A DNA stretch of 64,000 nt from Sphagnum compactum (taxonomy: Eukaryota > Bryophyta > Sphagnopsida > Sphagnales), in contig OZ234498.1 in the NCBI GenBank assembly GCA_965153455.1, forward strand, positions 6,758,001 through 6,822,000, given 5' to 3'. The stretch's first letter is position 1. Each line of letters begins with the position of its first letter. Made by a program: the position numbers and the translations under genes. Shown piece by piece: positions 21,664 to 35,044 of the stretch. Below the pieces are notes generated by a model. The model made no database searches. It was given only the letters and a program-made list of their open reading frames with translations, and was not told the origin of the DNA.

Positions 21664-24600
21664 AAGCACATGATACTTAGAATGTCTGGTGGTACAAAGC
21701 ACATAGTTTTTCTTTTTTGTTGCTCACCCCTTGACACTAGCTATTAAAGATCTCTCGCTCTCGTCTGCTGCTCCTGCTGCTGCTGCTACAAATTGCTGAC
21801 TCTTCAACAACATTTTGGCAGTCCTCATGTGTCTCTGTGTGTTCACTTTTTTAGAAGCAAGTTTGTATGTAACATGTACTCATGTGCAGTATTTTCAAGG
21901 CTTGGGTGGTGGTGTTTTGTTCAAGGTCAATGTGACAGCTCGATATAGGTAAAATGTACCATCATCAATTTTCATAAGACATTCTTATAGAGCTGAAGAT
22001 GGCTGTGATCATGCTAAGTTAATTTCTAGTACCAACAGATACATACATTATGGTTGTATGTGTTTTTAGTGTGGCAGCTGATGCTTTCTTTCTAAAGGCT
22101 TTGTTGTCAAGTGCAACAATGGTCCTCTTGCACCTGAGGTTACTGTCAATAGAAAAACTGTTGCTCACACTTGTTGAAAGAAAGACAGGAGTGGCACAGA
22201 AACCTTCATATTATCTCATGAAGGGCTGATGAAACTTCCATCCTCCGAGCTGCCAGCACAAGTGATGACAATCTTGCAACTCTGTACCCAGGCTGTGTGA
22301 AAATCCAAAGATCCAGTTGACAAGTGCAACTGCACAAATGTTCATCAATTGGAATTTCTTCACAAGGTAACATAGCGGATTTGCTTTCACATCTATTCTC
22401 CTTCTTTTATCATGTTTATGAGGAAAACTATTGGAGCAAAACCTGGTTTGTTTTTAGTCTATTGAAATAAGTTTTCCTCTGCAGATGCAATCAGCCTTCA
22501 TATTGTGTCAAACTAATTTAAGTTTGTTTGACAGACATATGTTGTCATTTGTTTGTTGCTAAAATCCATAGGTACATTGGTGGCAAGCTTCACAATTTCT
22601 CTTGCAGCAGATCACTCGCGTTGCACAAGAAGTTTCTAACCCCATGTCTCTGGACTCTGGAGCTTGTGGCTTTGGCTCTCTGTGCCTTTAGCTTCATCAA
22701 GGTGACTGACCATTCAGTTTTACTCAATCTATGTGGACAACACATGCTTGGCGAACAAATAGGTTTTTCCCCTCAGGGTATTTGATGTGCATATCACTGT
22801 AGATGATGCACATGAAGAGTGAACTGACTAAAGTCTATCTGTCCATGGGTCCTCGCTTTAGCTGATGTGTAGTACTTTGCATACTGGGTTGAAGATTGAT
22901 CACAATTTCAAGCTTGTGCTATGATGAAATCCCTCTGACTACTGTTCACAGAAGCAAATTTACCAAAGCTGAAGGAATATGACAACATTCTTTTTTTCAA
23001 AGGCCTATTCAACAGAGTTCTAGAAAGCAAAAAAAGTTCAAAGACAATGGAGAGCCCAGCAAAAGCAGGATGCCAAAAACCAAATATCATGATGGCCCAT
23101 ATGTTCCAGGCGCCTTGATCGTGTGAAGGCAAGCTCATCCTACATCCTGAATTCCTATTGAATGGGAAGATCAAGAAAGTAAGACTCAACTCATTTTGTT
23201 TCTATGGTCCTCTTACTTCTTTGTCAGATTAGTGATTCACCCCACGTCAGCTCCTGTGATATAGCTTCTTTTTCTTTGCAAAGAATGGATTCATTTGAGA
23301 AACTGTACAACCAGGCAAGGAGTCAGTAAACAACAAAATATTGATTCATTTATGGAACATGACTATGTGCATGTACTCACCAAAAGGGAAGTGTCTCCTT
23401 GGAATCTAGTTCAGAAACTTCTTGGATTTGGTGGTAAGTTTGTGGAACTTTATTAATTATTTTGTTCATTCCAACTGTTCCTGCAATGAGCTTGCTTTTT
23501 CAAGCAAAATCACAACTTGGAAACAGCCAGGAATGTCTGTCTCTCTAGAGTTCTTTTGTCTACCATCAAGTACAATCCTCCACAAAGACTTCCCCCAAGC
23601 TCTTGAAATTTGGTTATCTGCTTCACGTCAAAAGTTGTACAACAATGCCTTGCATTCTACAAATCATAGACCTCAAATCTTCACTCACCAATTGCAAAAT
23701 TAAGAAATAGGTAGCAATCTGAAAATATCGTAAATGTTGTGAGCCTAGGAAGCAACTCTCCCAATCACTGTGTTTTGTTTTTCCTTTCAATTTTCTCAGG
23801 CAGCCAGCATCTGAAAGTAGATTTAGCATTCATTGTTGACAGTCTTTTAGAACTTTGCAACGCACCCTAAACCCTAATAGCAACATTGCAACACCCTTTT
23901 GCGGTCAGTCGAAAAACGGCGAGATTTCTTCAAAACTCAAACTTTGCACCTTGTTTCCTTGACAAATAGGTATAGTTTTTCACCAGGCATTTGCCACAGA
24001 ATATTCCAGTTTTGGGCTTTTTTTTGGGTTGCCAAAGTGCTAGAATTTGCGCAAGAAATCAAATACTGCTCCCAATACATGGCAAATTGTCTACCACATT
24101 GGGACCAATAAAGTCGTATAATATATTTTCAGCATGTTGTCATTTCGCCCAACTGGTGATGTCATTCTAGCAAGTGGGTAATTGAGCTCCAACAAATTGC
24201 CATTTCTCCACCTTCCATAATTGCTTACACAAGTAATATCTTTGTACAACAAATCCCACTACACACATCCACAATAATGATTTTTTGCATTCAAGTTGCA
24301 GATTGTTCAAATTATGAAAATATACATGTAAAACAAGTACTTTTGCAAAAAAATTTAAAATAATCCCAAATGATTTGTGTGCAAGTTATTCCCTCATTCC
24401 CCCTGTGAACATGAAATATTGAGCACAGTACAGTGAGAATTAATTCCACCACATGGGCCAACCATTGTGACTGGCAGATCAAAATTGATCATATTTTTTC
24501 TTGACCCTTTTGGATGGCCCTATATGTTGTGAATATTTGCAAGCTCAAACTCAATTTCACGCTATTAGAAGGCTGAACTTCATCCAAATTAAGCTTTTTA

Positions 24601-24839
24601 AGCCATCATTTTAACATCCATGAAGCTTCTCTAACTTCACTATTTGTCATCTCTTTTGGCCATATGACACATGCAGAAACAATGTATGATAAATCTACCA
24701 ATTTGTTGCAATAGAACTCTATAGCAAGGAAGGAATGTAAAAGAGAAATAAAAGGACACATGTCACATCTACATGCATTTTCATATTTTATATATAACAC
24801 ATTCAATTATGATGTATTTGTTTGAGTTATGCTGAATAA
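21664..24839. other. Downstream of the pyrophosphatase gene; no further gene recognised
   Basis: The first few hundred bases are probably 3' UTR; a CTGCTGCTCCTGCTGCTGCTGC-type triplet run lies at about 21,764-21,786. From 22,000 to 24,000 the base composition stays moderate and short frames such as 22,528-22,785 (+) occur, but none has a recognisable domain. Confidence 0.4.
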
Positions 24840-26269
24840 TTTTTTGTTTTTTGTGCATTGGTCACCTTTAGCAAGACTACCTTCAATGTTTTTGGAACCT
24901 CTTCAAATGGTGCTACCATTTGCCATTACAAGAATGCCTTCACATAATACTATAAAGGTGCCCAAGGGTTTGTTGTAAGATTTTTTAATGTCATGTGTTC
25001 ATGTTTGCAATGTCAATTGCACAACTAATTGTTTCTCCCTACTTGACATTGTGGCACACTTGCATATTTGATTTATCTAGTCTTTTACCAAACATTCCTC
25101 ATTTATACCCATTAGATAAAGTAAATGGGTAAGTTTTAGGAAGAGTATTTAAAATTTACCTTCCTTAGGTAGGGACTCAAGGATGCAAAAAGAAAAATAG
25201 ATGAGGATGCTTCTAGCCATTATTAATACTAGGGGGTATGATAAGTGGCACAATTCTTGGAGGTGGTGGACTCGAAGAACTAAATACACTAGGAGAAGGC
25301 GGATTTCCAGAAATTTACATTGTTACAAACAATTACAATGGTTACTAAACCCAATATAACACTACAACAAACCATGTGTTTTTCCCTTTTTTTTTCGTTG
25401 AATATTTAATTCAAAACACACAATAGATTTTTTTGGCTCAATAAAATAAATAAATCATTTAAGCCAGCAATTTGCTAGCATATCAATCACATTTTGGATG
25501 ACTAAACTACTAGTTGGTTCTAACATGGTATGCTTGTTTTTACTTCAAAATGCATGCACAATCTTTGTTAATTGATGTGGTATGCCAACTATTATTTTTT
25601 TTAATTCATTTTTTTTCATCATATTTATTGATGTGATGCCAGATGTTTGGTTGGTTGTGACCAAAAATTAATATGTATAGTTGACATTGGTGCTAATTGT
25701 CACATTTGTATTGTGTTAAAAATGGTTCCCCTTCAAACATTGGCATTGGTGCCAAATGTCATAATGATTATGACTAGGGTGGTTAATAAACTTGTTGATA
25801 CGGATGTTTGTTATGATTAATTGTTTGACTACATATGTAATAGTTACATAATAACTTGGCATGTTTGATATGTTAGTAAATTTTTGTACACATCAATTAT
25901 CTAGCATATTATATTAACTTTATATAATTTGACACATGTTTAATGTTATCTACAACTTAAGGTTTAAGTTTTAGAGTTCCAAATTCAACCCCTCAAACCT
26001 AAACCTTAACTAGTGCATGTGTCAATTGCACATGCATAATACACTACCTTGAAAGCACATGCACAACACATAAATTTGAACACATGTACACAATAGAATG
26101 TCAAAGAACATACGTAGATAAATATGTAATTCCAAACTCAATATGTAATTTATATTTCCATTGAAGTTCTCACAAAGTTTGAATAGAAACTATTTTAGTT
26201 GCATTTACAAGTTCTATGTATATAGATCACTAAAACATGTTATAATGTATGTTTACATGTATAATTCCA
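24840..26269. other. AT-rich intergenic DNA upstream of an LTR
   Basis: No open frame of note and no recognised motif were found. The 5' flank of the LTR retroelement begins at its end. Confidence 0.4.
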
Positions 26270-26882
26270 TGTTAGGAAAAGAATATAGAGCAATAAGCAT
26301 GCACGCAAGTCGACATGATTGGAAAGCATGAGTAAACAAGTCGACATGACAAAATAGGCAAAACAATATGACAGAGTAAGCAAATCGGTATAAGCAAATC
26401 AATATAACAACATGTATTGTTATGACAACATAGTGTAGTTGATTTGTGGCAAGTCAATTTGCCAAACAAATAGGCAGTTATAATTGTTTTGTAAGAAGTA
26501 TAAAAAATACATTTCGACTAACTTGAAAGGGGTTTTGATGGTAAATATCTATATGTTATTGTGTTGATATATTAGAAAGAGAGGGAAAGAAAGCAAGCAT
26601 AGGAGTTACGAGAAGAAGAAAAGGGGAAAGACATTATAGAGCTTCGTCGTTTTATGAAATGTAAAAAAAAAAAAACATCTTCAATTTTATTGTGTTTAGC
26701 ATTGTATGTGGATTTAATTGAATTAATCTCCATAATTAGAATGGATTGAATGTTGTTTTAGTTAGTATGTTTACATGGTATTCATTTTAATGGAGTAGGA
26801 CAAGGACCCAATAATGATATATAGATAATTAATTCATTCATGGAATATCATATTATCCACCTGAAAATTTATATCACTAACA
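26270..26882 (+). mobile_element. 5' LTR of an LTR retrotransposon
   Basis: The 613-bp block begins TGTTAGG and ends CACTAACA, giving the perfect terminal inverted pair TGTTA/TAACA. A primer-binding-site-like sequence starts two bases after its end. A TATA-like GTATAAAAAATAC lies at about 26,498. No matching 3' LTR was found in the window, so the element is truncated or its far end has diverged or been lost. Target duplication cannot be tested without the other end. Confidence 0.7.
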
Positions 26883-26884
26883 TT

Positions 26885-26902
26885 TGGCGACCATGCTGGG
26901 GA
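26885..26902 (+). other. Primer-binding site of the LTR retrotransposon
   Basis: TGGCGACCATGCTGGGGA lies two bases after the LTR end. It starts with the diagnostic TGG, the complement of a tRNA CCA end. It resembles the TGGCGACTCCGCTGGGG-type sites that several plant Ty3/gypsy elements use to prime from an arginine tRNA, as I recall them. The exact tRNA was not checked. Confidence 0.65.
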
Positions 26903-26961
26903 TAACTCAATTATTTGTTGGAGAAATTAGAGGATTCATGATATAATTTCTTCAAATTCAT

Positions 26962-28340
26962 GTGAGATCTTTTCACATTACAATTAAGTTAATGGAAATT
27001 GAAGAAGGGAAAATGGAAATAGATGAAATTGATTTGAGATTTTCCTTAATACATGTTCTTTATATGGTATTACCTTGTGGATACACAAATTTAATGGGCA
27101 CTTATAAAATTGAAAGAAAATATAGTGGAGTGAAGAAGATGATTGTTTTGGGGGCTAAACAAATGTTAGCTTTTCTAAATTTATTCACTTATTATGAACA
27201 GGACATGGCAAAATCAATGATACTTCTAGATTATTATAATAATGTGTATGAAGGACATTATGAAAAATGGTAGATTATGACTCTTGTTGAAAATGACGAT
27301 GAATGGATGAAAGAGATTATAATCGTAGAAGAAGTTAAACAAAGATTAAGAATAAATTATAGGTATGGTTGGAATTTTCAAAATTATTTATATACACCAA
27401 AAAATGCACCAGAATTAAATGAGTGGGGTAATTTTAAAGAGAAATTTAAACATTACCTAAAAACATACAAGAATTGATTATTAAGAAAATACATGGTGGT
27501 ATTGAGGTGTGGTGTATACAACATAGATCACTAATCATTGATGTTATAGAATTGACAAAATATAAAAGATGGTTACCAATAATTGTATGCATAATCACAC
27601 TAATTCCTATAAAGAAAGTTTTAGCAATGCATCATTGAATTCGGTTCCTTGACAAAAGAAAATTTACTAGACCCAATATTAATGCATCAATAGAAAAATG
27701 GATGCCAAGTGACATGCTTTGGGCACCTAGGTTTACGAATTCTGAATATGTTATGAGAACAAGAGGGAGTGAGGAATACATATATGAAATAATTGAATCA
27801 GAAATTTTTTGGTCTATAGTCATGATTCCACATCTATATGAAAATTAAAAATTGGGAGTGGGAGTAGAAATGGTTATAGAAGAGGAACAAAAATTTCTAT
27901 TTGGAGCCTATGTTGAATAGAGATAAAGAAAAAAATGAACCATAAATTGAGAGACTTGAGAAGAGAAAATCAAGAAGAAACTAAAGAGGCTACTATTACA
28001 GCCTAACAATTTATTACATAGAATAGATGGAGAGGTCTTGGTGCAATCTTTAATTCACTAGCAACACATCAAGTACTTCAACTTGTAAAAAAAAAGTGGT
28101 GATTATGGTTGTTCAAATTAATGTTGAAGAAATAAAGGATTGACAAGTGATGGAACTCGACAGTCTATGCAAATGGGCTCATCGAATGTTGATCATGAAT
28201 ATCAAGAACCAACTAAAGAATTAAATACGTTGTTATTGAATACATTAGAAATTACTATAAATGGATTTGGAACAATTGATTAGGTGATAGAAGAAAGGTG
28301 GCCTTGAATACCAAGGTGACAACTAAGGAAAATTAGTGAG
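26962..28340 (+). pseudogene. Decayed gag-like region of the LTR retrotransposon
   Basis: Downstream of the primer-binding site, one frame reads nearly open from 26,962 to 27,477 with one TAG at about 27,271. It includes LVENDDEWMKEIIIVEEVK and NAPELNEWGNFKEKFKHYL. A further readable part, in a shifted frame, runs to about 27,848 (PNINASIEKWMPSDMLWAP). Charged, coiled-coil-like coding follows near 27,950. Position directly after LTR and primer-binding site argues for gag. I do not recognise the family from the protein, and no pol motifs follow. Several stops and frameshifts make it non-functional. Confidence 0.5.
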
Positions 28341-28599
28341 AACTTTGAACAACATGGAAGTAATGACTGACCACTAGAAAGGTTTTTTTGATGCCTATCC
28401 AAAATGGGTCTTTTTTAATGAAAATTTCTAGTTAAAAAAATTTCTAGTCTTTTTCTAATCATGTAAGAATATATTTTATTTTCATTTCTTGTGTAGAAAT
28501 AAAAAAACATAATATTTGGTGAAATCTTGGCATTAAATAGTTGGATTAAAACCCCCCCTAACCAGCATTTTTTATAAAACACATTTGGTGGAAAATTTT
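28341..28599. other. AT-rich spacer, nothing recognised
   Basis: This is a short AT-rich stretch after the gag-like relic, with no motif or repeat that I recognise. Confidence 0.35.
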
Positions 28600-29120
28600 C
28601 ATAACTTGGTGATTCTTTTAGGGTTTTTTTTTCGAAAAATATTGCAATTCAAAGAAAAATGCAAACAATAATAATTTTGCCAAAATTTCGAGATCAAAAA
28701 TTTGAAAGAAAACAAAGGCTACTATCACTAAATAAAACTTTTTAAATAATTCTAACATTAACCCATAAAACATTTCAACATCAAACTTATTTTAAAACTT
28801 TTAAGCAATCTTTGAGATTATCATAAACCTTATCCAAAAAAATTGAAATTTTAAAAATAAATATTGATAATGTAACCAAGTGTTTTTTTGTGGTCAATTC
28901 CCACCATTTTGCAAACATAAATAAAGGCCATCAACATCAACAAAGGATTTTCTATTTTAAAAAAACTAAAATTTGCCAAATTTTTTTAAAGGTTATAATT
29001 TTATAATGAATTTTAGGACTTATAACTAAAATATAGAAGGATTAATTTTAACGACTCATATGGTCTCTAGCCAAAACATGGCTAAATATTCTTGTGAATG
29101 GTTTTGAATAGCACCACAAA
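28600..29120 (+). repeat. Family C (TAGCCAAA family), diverged copy
   Basis: The diagnostic end TCTAGCCAAAACATGGCTAAATATTCTTGTGAATG lies at 29,066-29,100. It is followed by AGCACCAC, as in the copy at 40,267-40,310. The upstream part is strongly diverged and the left limit is uncertain. Confidence 0.55.
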
Positions 29121-29259
29121 AAAACTTAAATACAAAAATACAAAAAATCATTGATGTCACTATTATGATCACCATTTTTAATGTAATCAAATCAAACAAT
29201 CACAATATGTACAAATGAAAAAGGACAAGATTTCTTTTGGTGAACTAAAAGATATGTAA

Positions 29260-29590
29260 CCTACTTAAAGGTTATGTAGCCTAGCTAGGGGCTATGGTAA
29301 ATTACCATAAGGGCTACATTGTGGGTTACCTAGTGCCTACATATATAAGGACCTATGTAGGGGCTAACTAAAGCCGACATAAAGGTTACACATGTTATTA
29401 AAAGTTATGTAAGCAACCTAAGACTACTTAAGCTACATGTGGCTTATTTTAAGACAACAGTTTAAGCTTGCATAAAGGTTATATAACCTACCTAGGGGTT
29501 ACCTACCTATTTATTTACAACCTACCTATTTACCTATCCCTATCTACCTATAACCTACTTGGGCTCCACATTGTTACGCATTACTAGTAA
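29260..29590 (+). repeat. TACCTA/GGTTA-rich simple repeat, distantly like family A core
   Basis: Many short words (CTACCTA, TTACCTA, AAGGTTA, GGGGCTA) recur from 29,260 to 29,570. It ends CCTACCTATTTACCTATCCC, like the CTACCTAT core of family A, but the flanking family A words are missing. Confidence 0.45.
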
Positions 29591-32500
29591 TGATGAAATG
29601 ACAAAAAAAAAAAGGGTTTACATTTGAAAACTTTGTTATTTTCAGATACATATAGGATTCAAATTGTACAAAAGAAAAGATTGCCCAATTATCATCCAAG
29701 GGGAGATTTAATCAGCCACCCATGTTTTTAATTCATTGAAATTTCAGAAGCAATTAAGGTGGATAAACATTAAATTTGCTAAGCAAGTGGGGATTAAATC
29801 CTTGAATTAGATATTTAAGGGAAAAGTTTTTATTGGAAACTAATTTAATCTCCCCAAAAAAAAAACATGTTAATATCTTGAAATAATCTCAACATATTCA
29901 AATGAAATAACACATATTTAAATTTGTATGAAATTACATGTGAACGTGTGCATGAAATTGGAAAGACACAAAAAAAATTTAAAAATTTAAAAGGCACAAA
30001 GATTCCAAAAAACATTGAAAAAAATTAAGATATTTGTTTCTCTTTTGATACCTTAGGATCCATAAGAACATTTTGAAACATTACAACTTGTAAAATGTTT
30101 TTAAAAAAAAATTCCAGTTTGGAATCAACCTTTAATAAATTTGTAGTTTGGAATTGTCTTTTTCTATGACCTATGACTATAGCCCATCCCACCAAAACTG
30201 ATGAAATCATCGTCATTGGAATTTAAGTAAAAACATCAAAATAAACTTATCTAATATAATGAATTACTTCAACTAGTAATAAAACATGATAATTATATAT
30301 TGACCCCATAGTGAAAAAAAATTAGCCAATGTGAAATTGGGGTGAATTTATTTCACTTTTTTGGCCCCATAATGATTTAGGTAGTGATTTACACTCCACT
30401 TTTGTAGTAATGAATTACTTTTCAAATTATTGTTACTAATAAACATGAGAATACATAGCAAGTAAAAACTAGAAACTTATTGACTTTTTTGAATAGTGAC
30501 ATTTTTTTGCACAAATCAAGGGATTTCAAGTGTTGTGAATTGCAAAACTAGGTGATTATTTAATGAGTTTGTAATCTCAAATTAGATTATAACACTTTAT
30601 GTCCCAAATTTCCTAGGATTTTTTCTTTTCACCTTGAGCTCTAATTGGTAGGTGCAATTCCTTGTCATAAAGATCTTGTCTATAGATTCCATTATATGGT
30701 AAATCAATATCTAGATTGGCATTCCACTTTCTTGGTTGTGATGAACAAAGTGTACCATGACATGGTAGGATTTGAAATTTGTATTAATCGAAATTGAAAT
30801 GGCAGTGGCATGTGGGTAACAGCTATTAGTGATACACAAATTGAATGTTTATTTAAATACAATGTTTTGGTGAAGGCAATGTTATTGCCAATTAAGGGTA
30901 GTTTGGTGCTTGCTAAGGTCTTCTAGAACAAAGACCTTGTCATTTATATTATTGTCCTACAATGAGAGTTGGGAATTGAAAGTGGGTCAATCTTTTTAGA
31001 TCTTTTGTTACAATAGTGATTCTTGGGGACTAGGGGAAAAATTCCCTTGTCCTTAAGGATAGGGGCATTCACACAATGGTTAACTATTATGATACTTGTT
31101 TGTTCCTTGTTCCCATTCACAACAGAACTGTTGACTAGTTTGGAGTTCAAGAAATTTGGGATATCTATCGATGGATTAGACCTGAGAGGGACGGATGCTG
31201 AGGGTGAATTGTGAATTTGCCATTCACCAAACTATTTCAAATTGTTTTGGCTTTGCATGTAGGTAAATAGTTGAACAACAGAAAGGAACTATGTCACTTC
31301 AATTTGAGCAAATCAAGAATTTTCATATTTTGGGGTAAAATGGCACTAGTGTAACCAACATTGGGGGTGTGTGTTAAACTGCCACTAGCAATAGTGTTGT
31401 GTGACCTCCAAAGACAATCCACACCAATTGTTGAGAACTTTTTGTTCATATGATCCTTGAAACATGGTTTCTAGTGACCAACACCACACCATCACAATAA
31501 TAACATAACTACATTCTAAAACAGACACCAATTCTAATCAACCTTGATGACACTGATTACAAAGATTGGATCAGACTTTCCTTGTTCACCACTCATATTC
31601 ATTGACAAGTATCATCCCATGGTCCAACAATAGAAAAACCCAAAATGTCAAAGCCTTGTTCTCCTAATGATGAAAATCCTTTCCAACCCAGTGCACCATA
31701 ATTTCCCTTTCTTCATGATCCACCCAAGAATCCAACTCCCAAATCCAAACCCTCAAACATGGGACCTATTAGAGAGTGAATAGGTCCCTTCTAATTCTTT
31801 GGTTTTGGGTCAAGGAACTCCTACATTCTGCTCTACAGTTTACAAACCACTAGTCCCTACATAGTGGAAAAGAGATTGTGGATACAATGTCTTTTGTAGA
31901 AACATAATCATACACATCTAAACCTAACGAAATGGATTTAGCTTATTTGAAGTTCAGCCCAGAGCTTCTTCACTTAAATACTCATCGATGCTCCTTATTT
32001 CTTCCTCCACACAATGCTTCCATACAATTCTTATCAACCAGCACACACGACTCAAACACAGACCAAGTATAGAAGATCCAACAAAGTAATGGCTTCTTTC
32101 CTGCTAGTTGCCATCATTGTTAATCTTCAAGACAAACAACCAAAATATGACAATCACATCCCCATGCAGAAAGGCACAAAAAGTAAAACCCTAAAGATCT
32201 CCTGCCTTTTACAGGACATGCCTTTAGGTCACATTGGAAGATCTAATGGAAAATTGCATCTTGCACAAGATTTTGAGCTTTTCCATGTTACAACCAGGGG
32301 ATTACAAAGTGTGAGTCCTAGAGCTCCAGCCTCTTTGAGCTAGGTGAACATCACAGCCATTTGAGGTAGAATGTTTGTATAGATGCAAAATGGACAACGC
32401 TTTGAGATGGGTGTGTGAGACAAGTGAACAAAACAGAGGGTATTTATGTGCTCTGTCCAAGTTTTAAAAAATAAAAAAGATCAGATGTCTCCAAAGAGAC

Positions 32501-34661
32501 TGTCCAAGTATTACCCCATGTCATGTCATGTACTTTCTAAAGAATATTAGTACTCGGTACTTAATTGTTGTCAGTACCCAGTTTAGAGATTTCAGATTTT
32601 TCATGTTTTGGGTGGGTTTATCCCAAAGGAGCGTCTCTGGAATCTCATATTTGTGTGCACATTTTTATGTGTGGGACTTTGTTAGTTTTGCCAGTGTTGG
32701 TTGCTGATCTAGTATCGCACAACACCCACCACCTTCTCCTTGTCAAAATATGAGGTTGGAGAGAACAAAATGAAGAAAATTTGACATGCATTTTGTTTGC
32801 TGCTGAATGCTGAGGTAGTAGTTTAGACAAACAACACATTTCATAGTCACACTAATCTGCCTAATGTAGGTAGTATATTGCAGGATGAACCTGGCACAAT
32901 GTGAAGTCTCAATTCTGGGAAGCACACCACCACTTTGTGGGCTATTGAACATTGATTCATCTCCAGCCTCATGTAGTAGTAGATACAGGATGCCTTCAAA
33001 GAGTGACCATACTTGTGCCCACATTCAAAGAGATAGATTCACTTGTTATGGTTTACATGCAAATTTGCTGCTCAAGAGATCTCACCTTTTGGCTCATATG
33101 CTTGCAGTCACAGTTTCAGCATTTGTTTAAATGTTGCACCATGCACATTTGTACGATTTGTTCTGCATCATAATTCAAAAAGAATATTTTTTGTTGGTTC
33201 ATGATCACCAGAGACACTAAGCTAAACCATGTGCATTCCAAGCACAGATCTTCCGTTTGCGTAACAGCTTAGAAGGAAAGAAAGGACACAGCTTGGACTC
33301 CACATAGGGGTGATGATTGTCACTGCCCGCAACTCATGCAACTACTACAAACACCTATCTCTCTAAAGGTCAGCCTTTTCCAGTGGAAAACTGCAGCCTT
33401 TGAAAGCTTGCTTTCCTATAAGTCCTTCTATGACCTGAAACTTTAAAGTCGGAAAAAACCCCAAAAAAAAGTTGTGAGAGTTTTTGTGCTTTGTTGTACA
33501 AAAATATATGGGAATCATTGCTACTAAAACTCTTTTTTTCAAAGTCCTTGGGTGAAATTGGGTGGTAGATAAAGACCCCAAAAACAAAATGTTGCTGCCA
33601 TACTCGGGAATTTGATTTGATTCTTTAGGGGTACATTATTTGGTCGATCGTCACTTTTGACATATGTGAAACATGTGGGGAAGGACTTGCATGTCAGAGC
33701 AACTACATCAGTTCTCAGTATGAGACCCTGCAAATTAAAATTGGATGAAGAAAAGACAAAACATGCCAGTTTGGCTCAACAAAATGGTTTTGGCCTAGCA
33801 TTTTTCTAGACTTTGCTGAGCCTAGTAAAAGGCGAAGCAAAACACATACTGTTGAATGTCTAGGGAGTTTGATTTGTCCAGGTGGGCTGCTGTCAGTAGT
33901 CTGCCATCTATTTGCAGTCCCAGTTTAGGTTTTATGAGGGGGTTGGAAAAAAGTAAACAAGTAAACTTGGATGTGAGAAATATTTTTGCAGAGAACCACT
34001 GGAGATGCTCTCAAGGCTTAAAAACAATTGGTCTACTTTAGAACTTGTGTGTCAAAGGTGGGTGTGAAACCAAGATGAGGACAGTGGATCTGTAAATGAA
34101 CAGTTCTGTTGTTTCTTTAGTTCTTCTGCAGCCAGTTTGGATATATAAGGATCACTCACTCACATTCTAACGCTGCTGTGAAACCAAGCTGTGATTAATC
34201 CCTTTGCATGCAATGGCGAAAGTAATGGTGATATTTGACATGCTCATTCACAACCTGTAGGCCCCCAAATGATTCCTCAAACTTTGTGAAGTGCACATAC
34301 AAAGCCACCCTGCCAGTAGCAGTTTGTGGGGAACAACCTTGCTTGTCCCCTGGTTTTGGACTTTGGTCTTGGGGCTTTGGACTATAAACCATATCAGCCA
34401 GCACCAGAAGTTCTGATCAGGTGGGTGCACAAAATCCATCAACAAAGGGCTCAAAAGTTAGAAGAAAAATGATTTCTCCAAAACACACCATGAATCTGTA
34501 CATAGCAAACAAGATTGTGACTTGAATAGTTGATCTCTAGGGTGGGCTTATTTGAAGGCAGTGTGGTGCAGCAGATGGTTTTATTGTGAAAAGGATAGAA
34601 CAGCTCATGTGGGTGACTTCCCGAACGGTCTGTTTCCAAGGGTTGGTTATTTGAGCCTAGC
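29591..34661. other. Long intergenic stretch, no gene recognised
   Basis: 29,600-31,300 is AT-rich. From about 31,400 to 34,650 the composition is more even and several frames of 60-110 codons occur (for example 32,014-32,343 + and 32,885-33,130 +). None carries a domain I recognise. A splice-acceptor-like TATTGCAG ends at about 32,883, but no partner exons could be joined. An unrecognised small gene here cannot be excluded. Confidence 0.35.
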
Positions 34662-34681
34662 TTAGGGTTTAGGGTTTAGGG
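34662..34681 (+). repeat. Interstitial telomere-like TTTAGGG x ~3
   Basis: TTAGGGTTTAGGGTTTAGGG is almost three plant telomere units. The run is short and lies 3.4 kb upstream, in + coordinates, of the GRF gene's left end region. Confidence 0.65.
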
Positions 34682-35044
34682 CACTGGTCTGAATCAGTTA
34701 GTTATCATTTCAGACAAATTGCACTCACATGAAAACAGAGTCAGCAGCCATACAAAAGAAGACAAACCCAAGTTCCTCCAAATGGACGAGTGTACTTACC
34801 AGCTGTCAGGAATCCTCCCTCACAGACTCTGGAATGGCATTCAGTTAAAATTTCAAGTAGTTAGCAATAGGTCAGAATTTGTGCAAGCATAAAAATCACT
34901 TGCAATGTCATGAGGTGGTCTGTACAATAAAAGAAAGAACAAAGTTCTGATCAGATTGTTTGTCATGAGTAACCTGTAGACACAACCTCCAAGAGCATAA
35001 TTACCTACTTAGAAGTCCTAGTTTACAAAATGTCTGCTGCCAGC

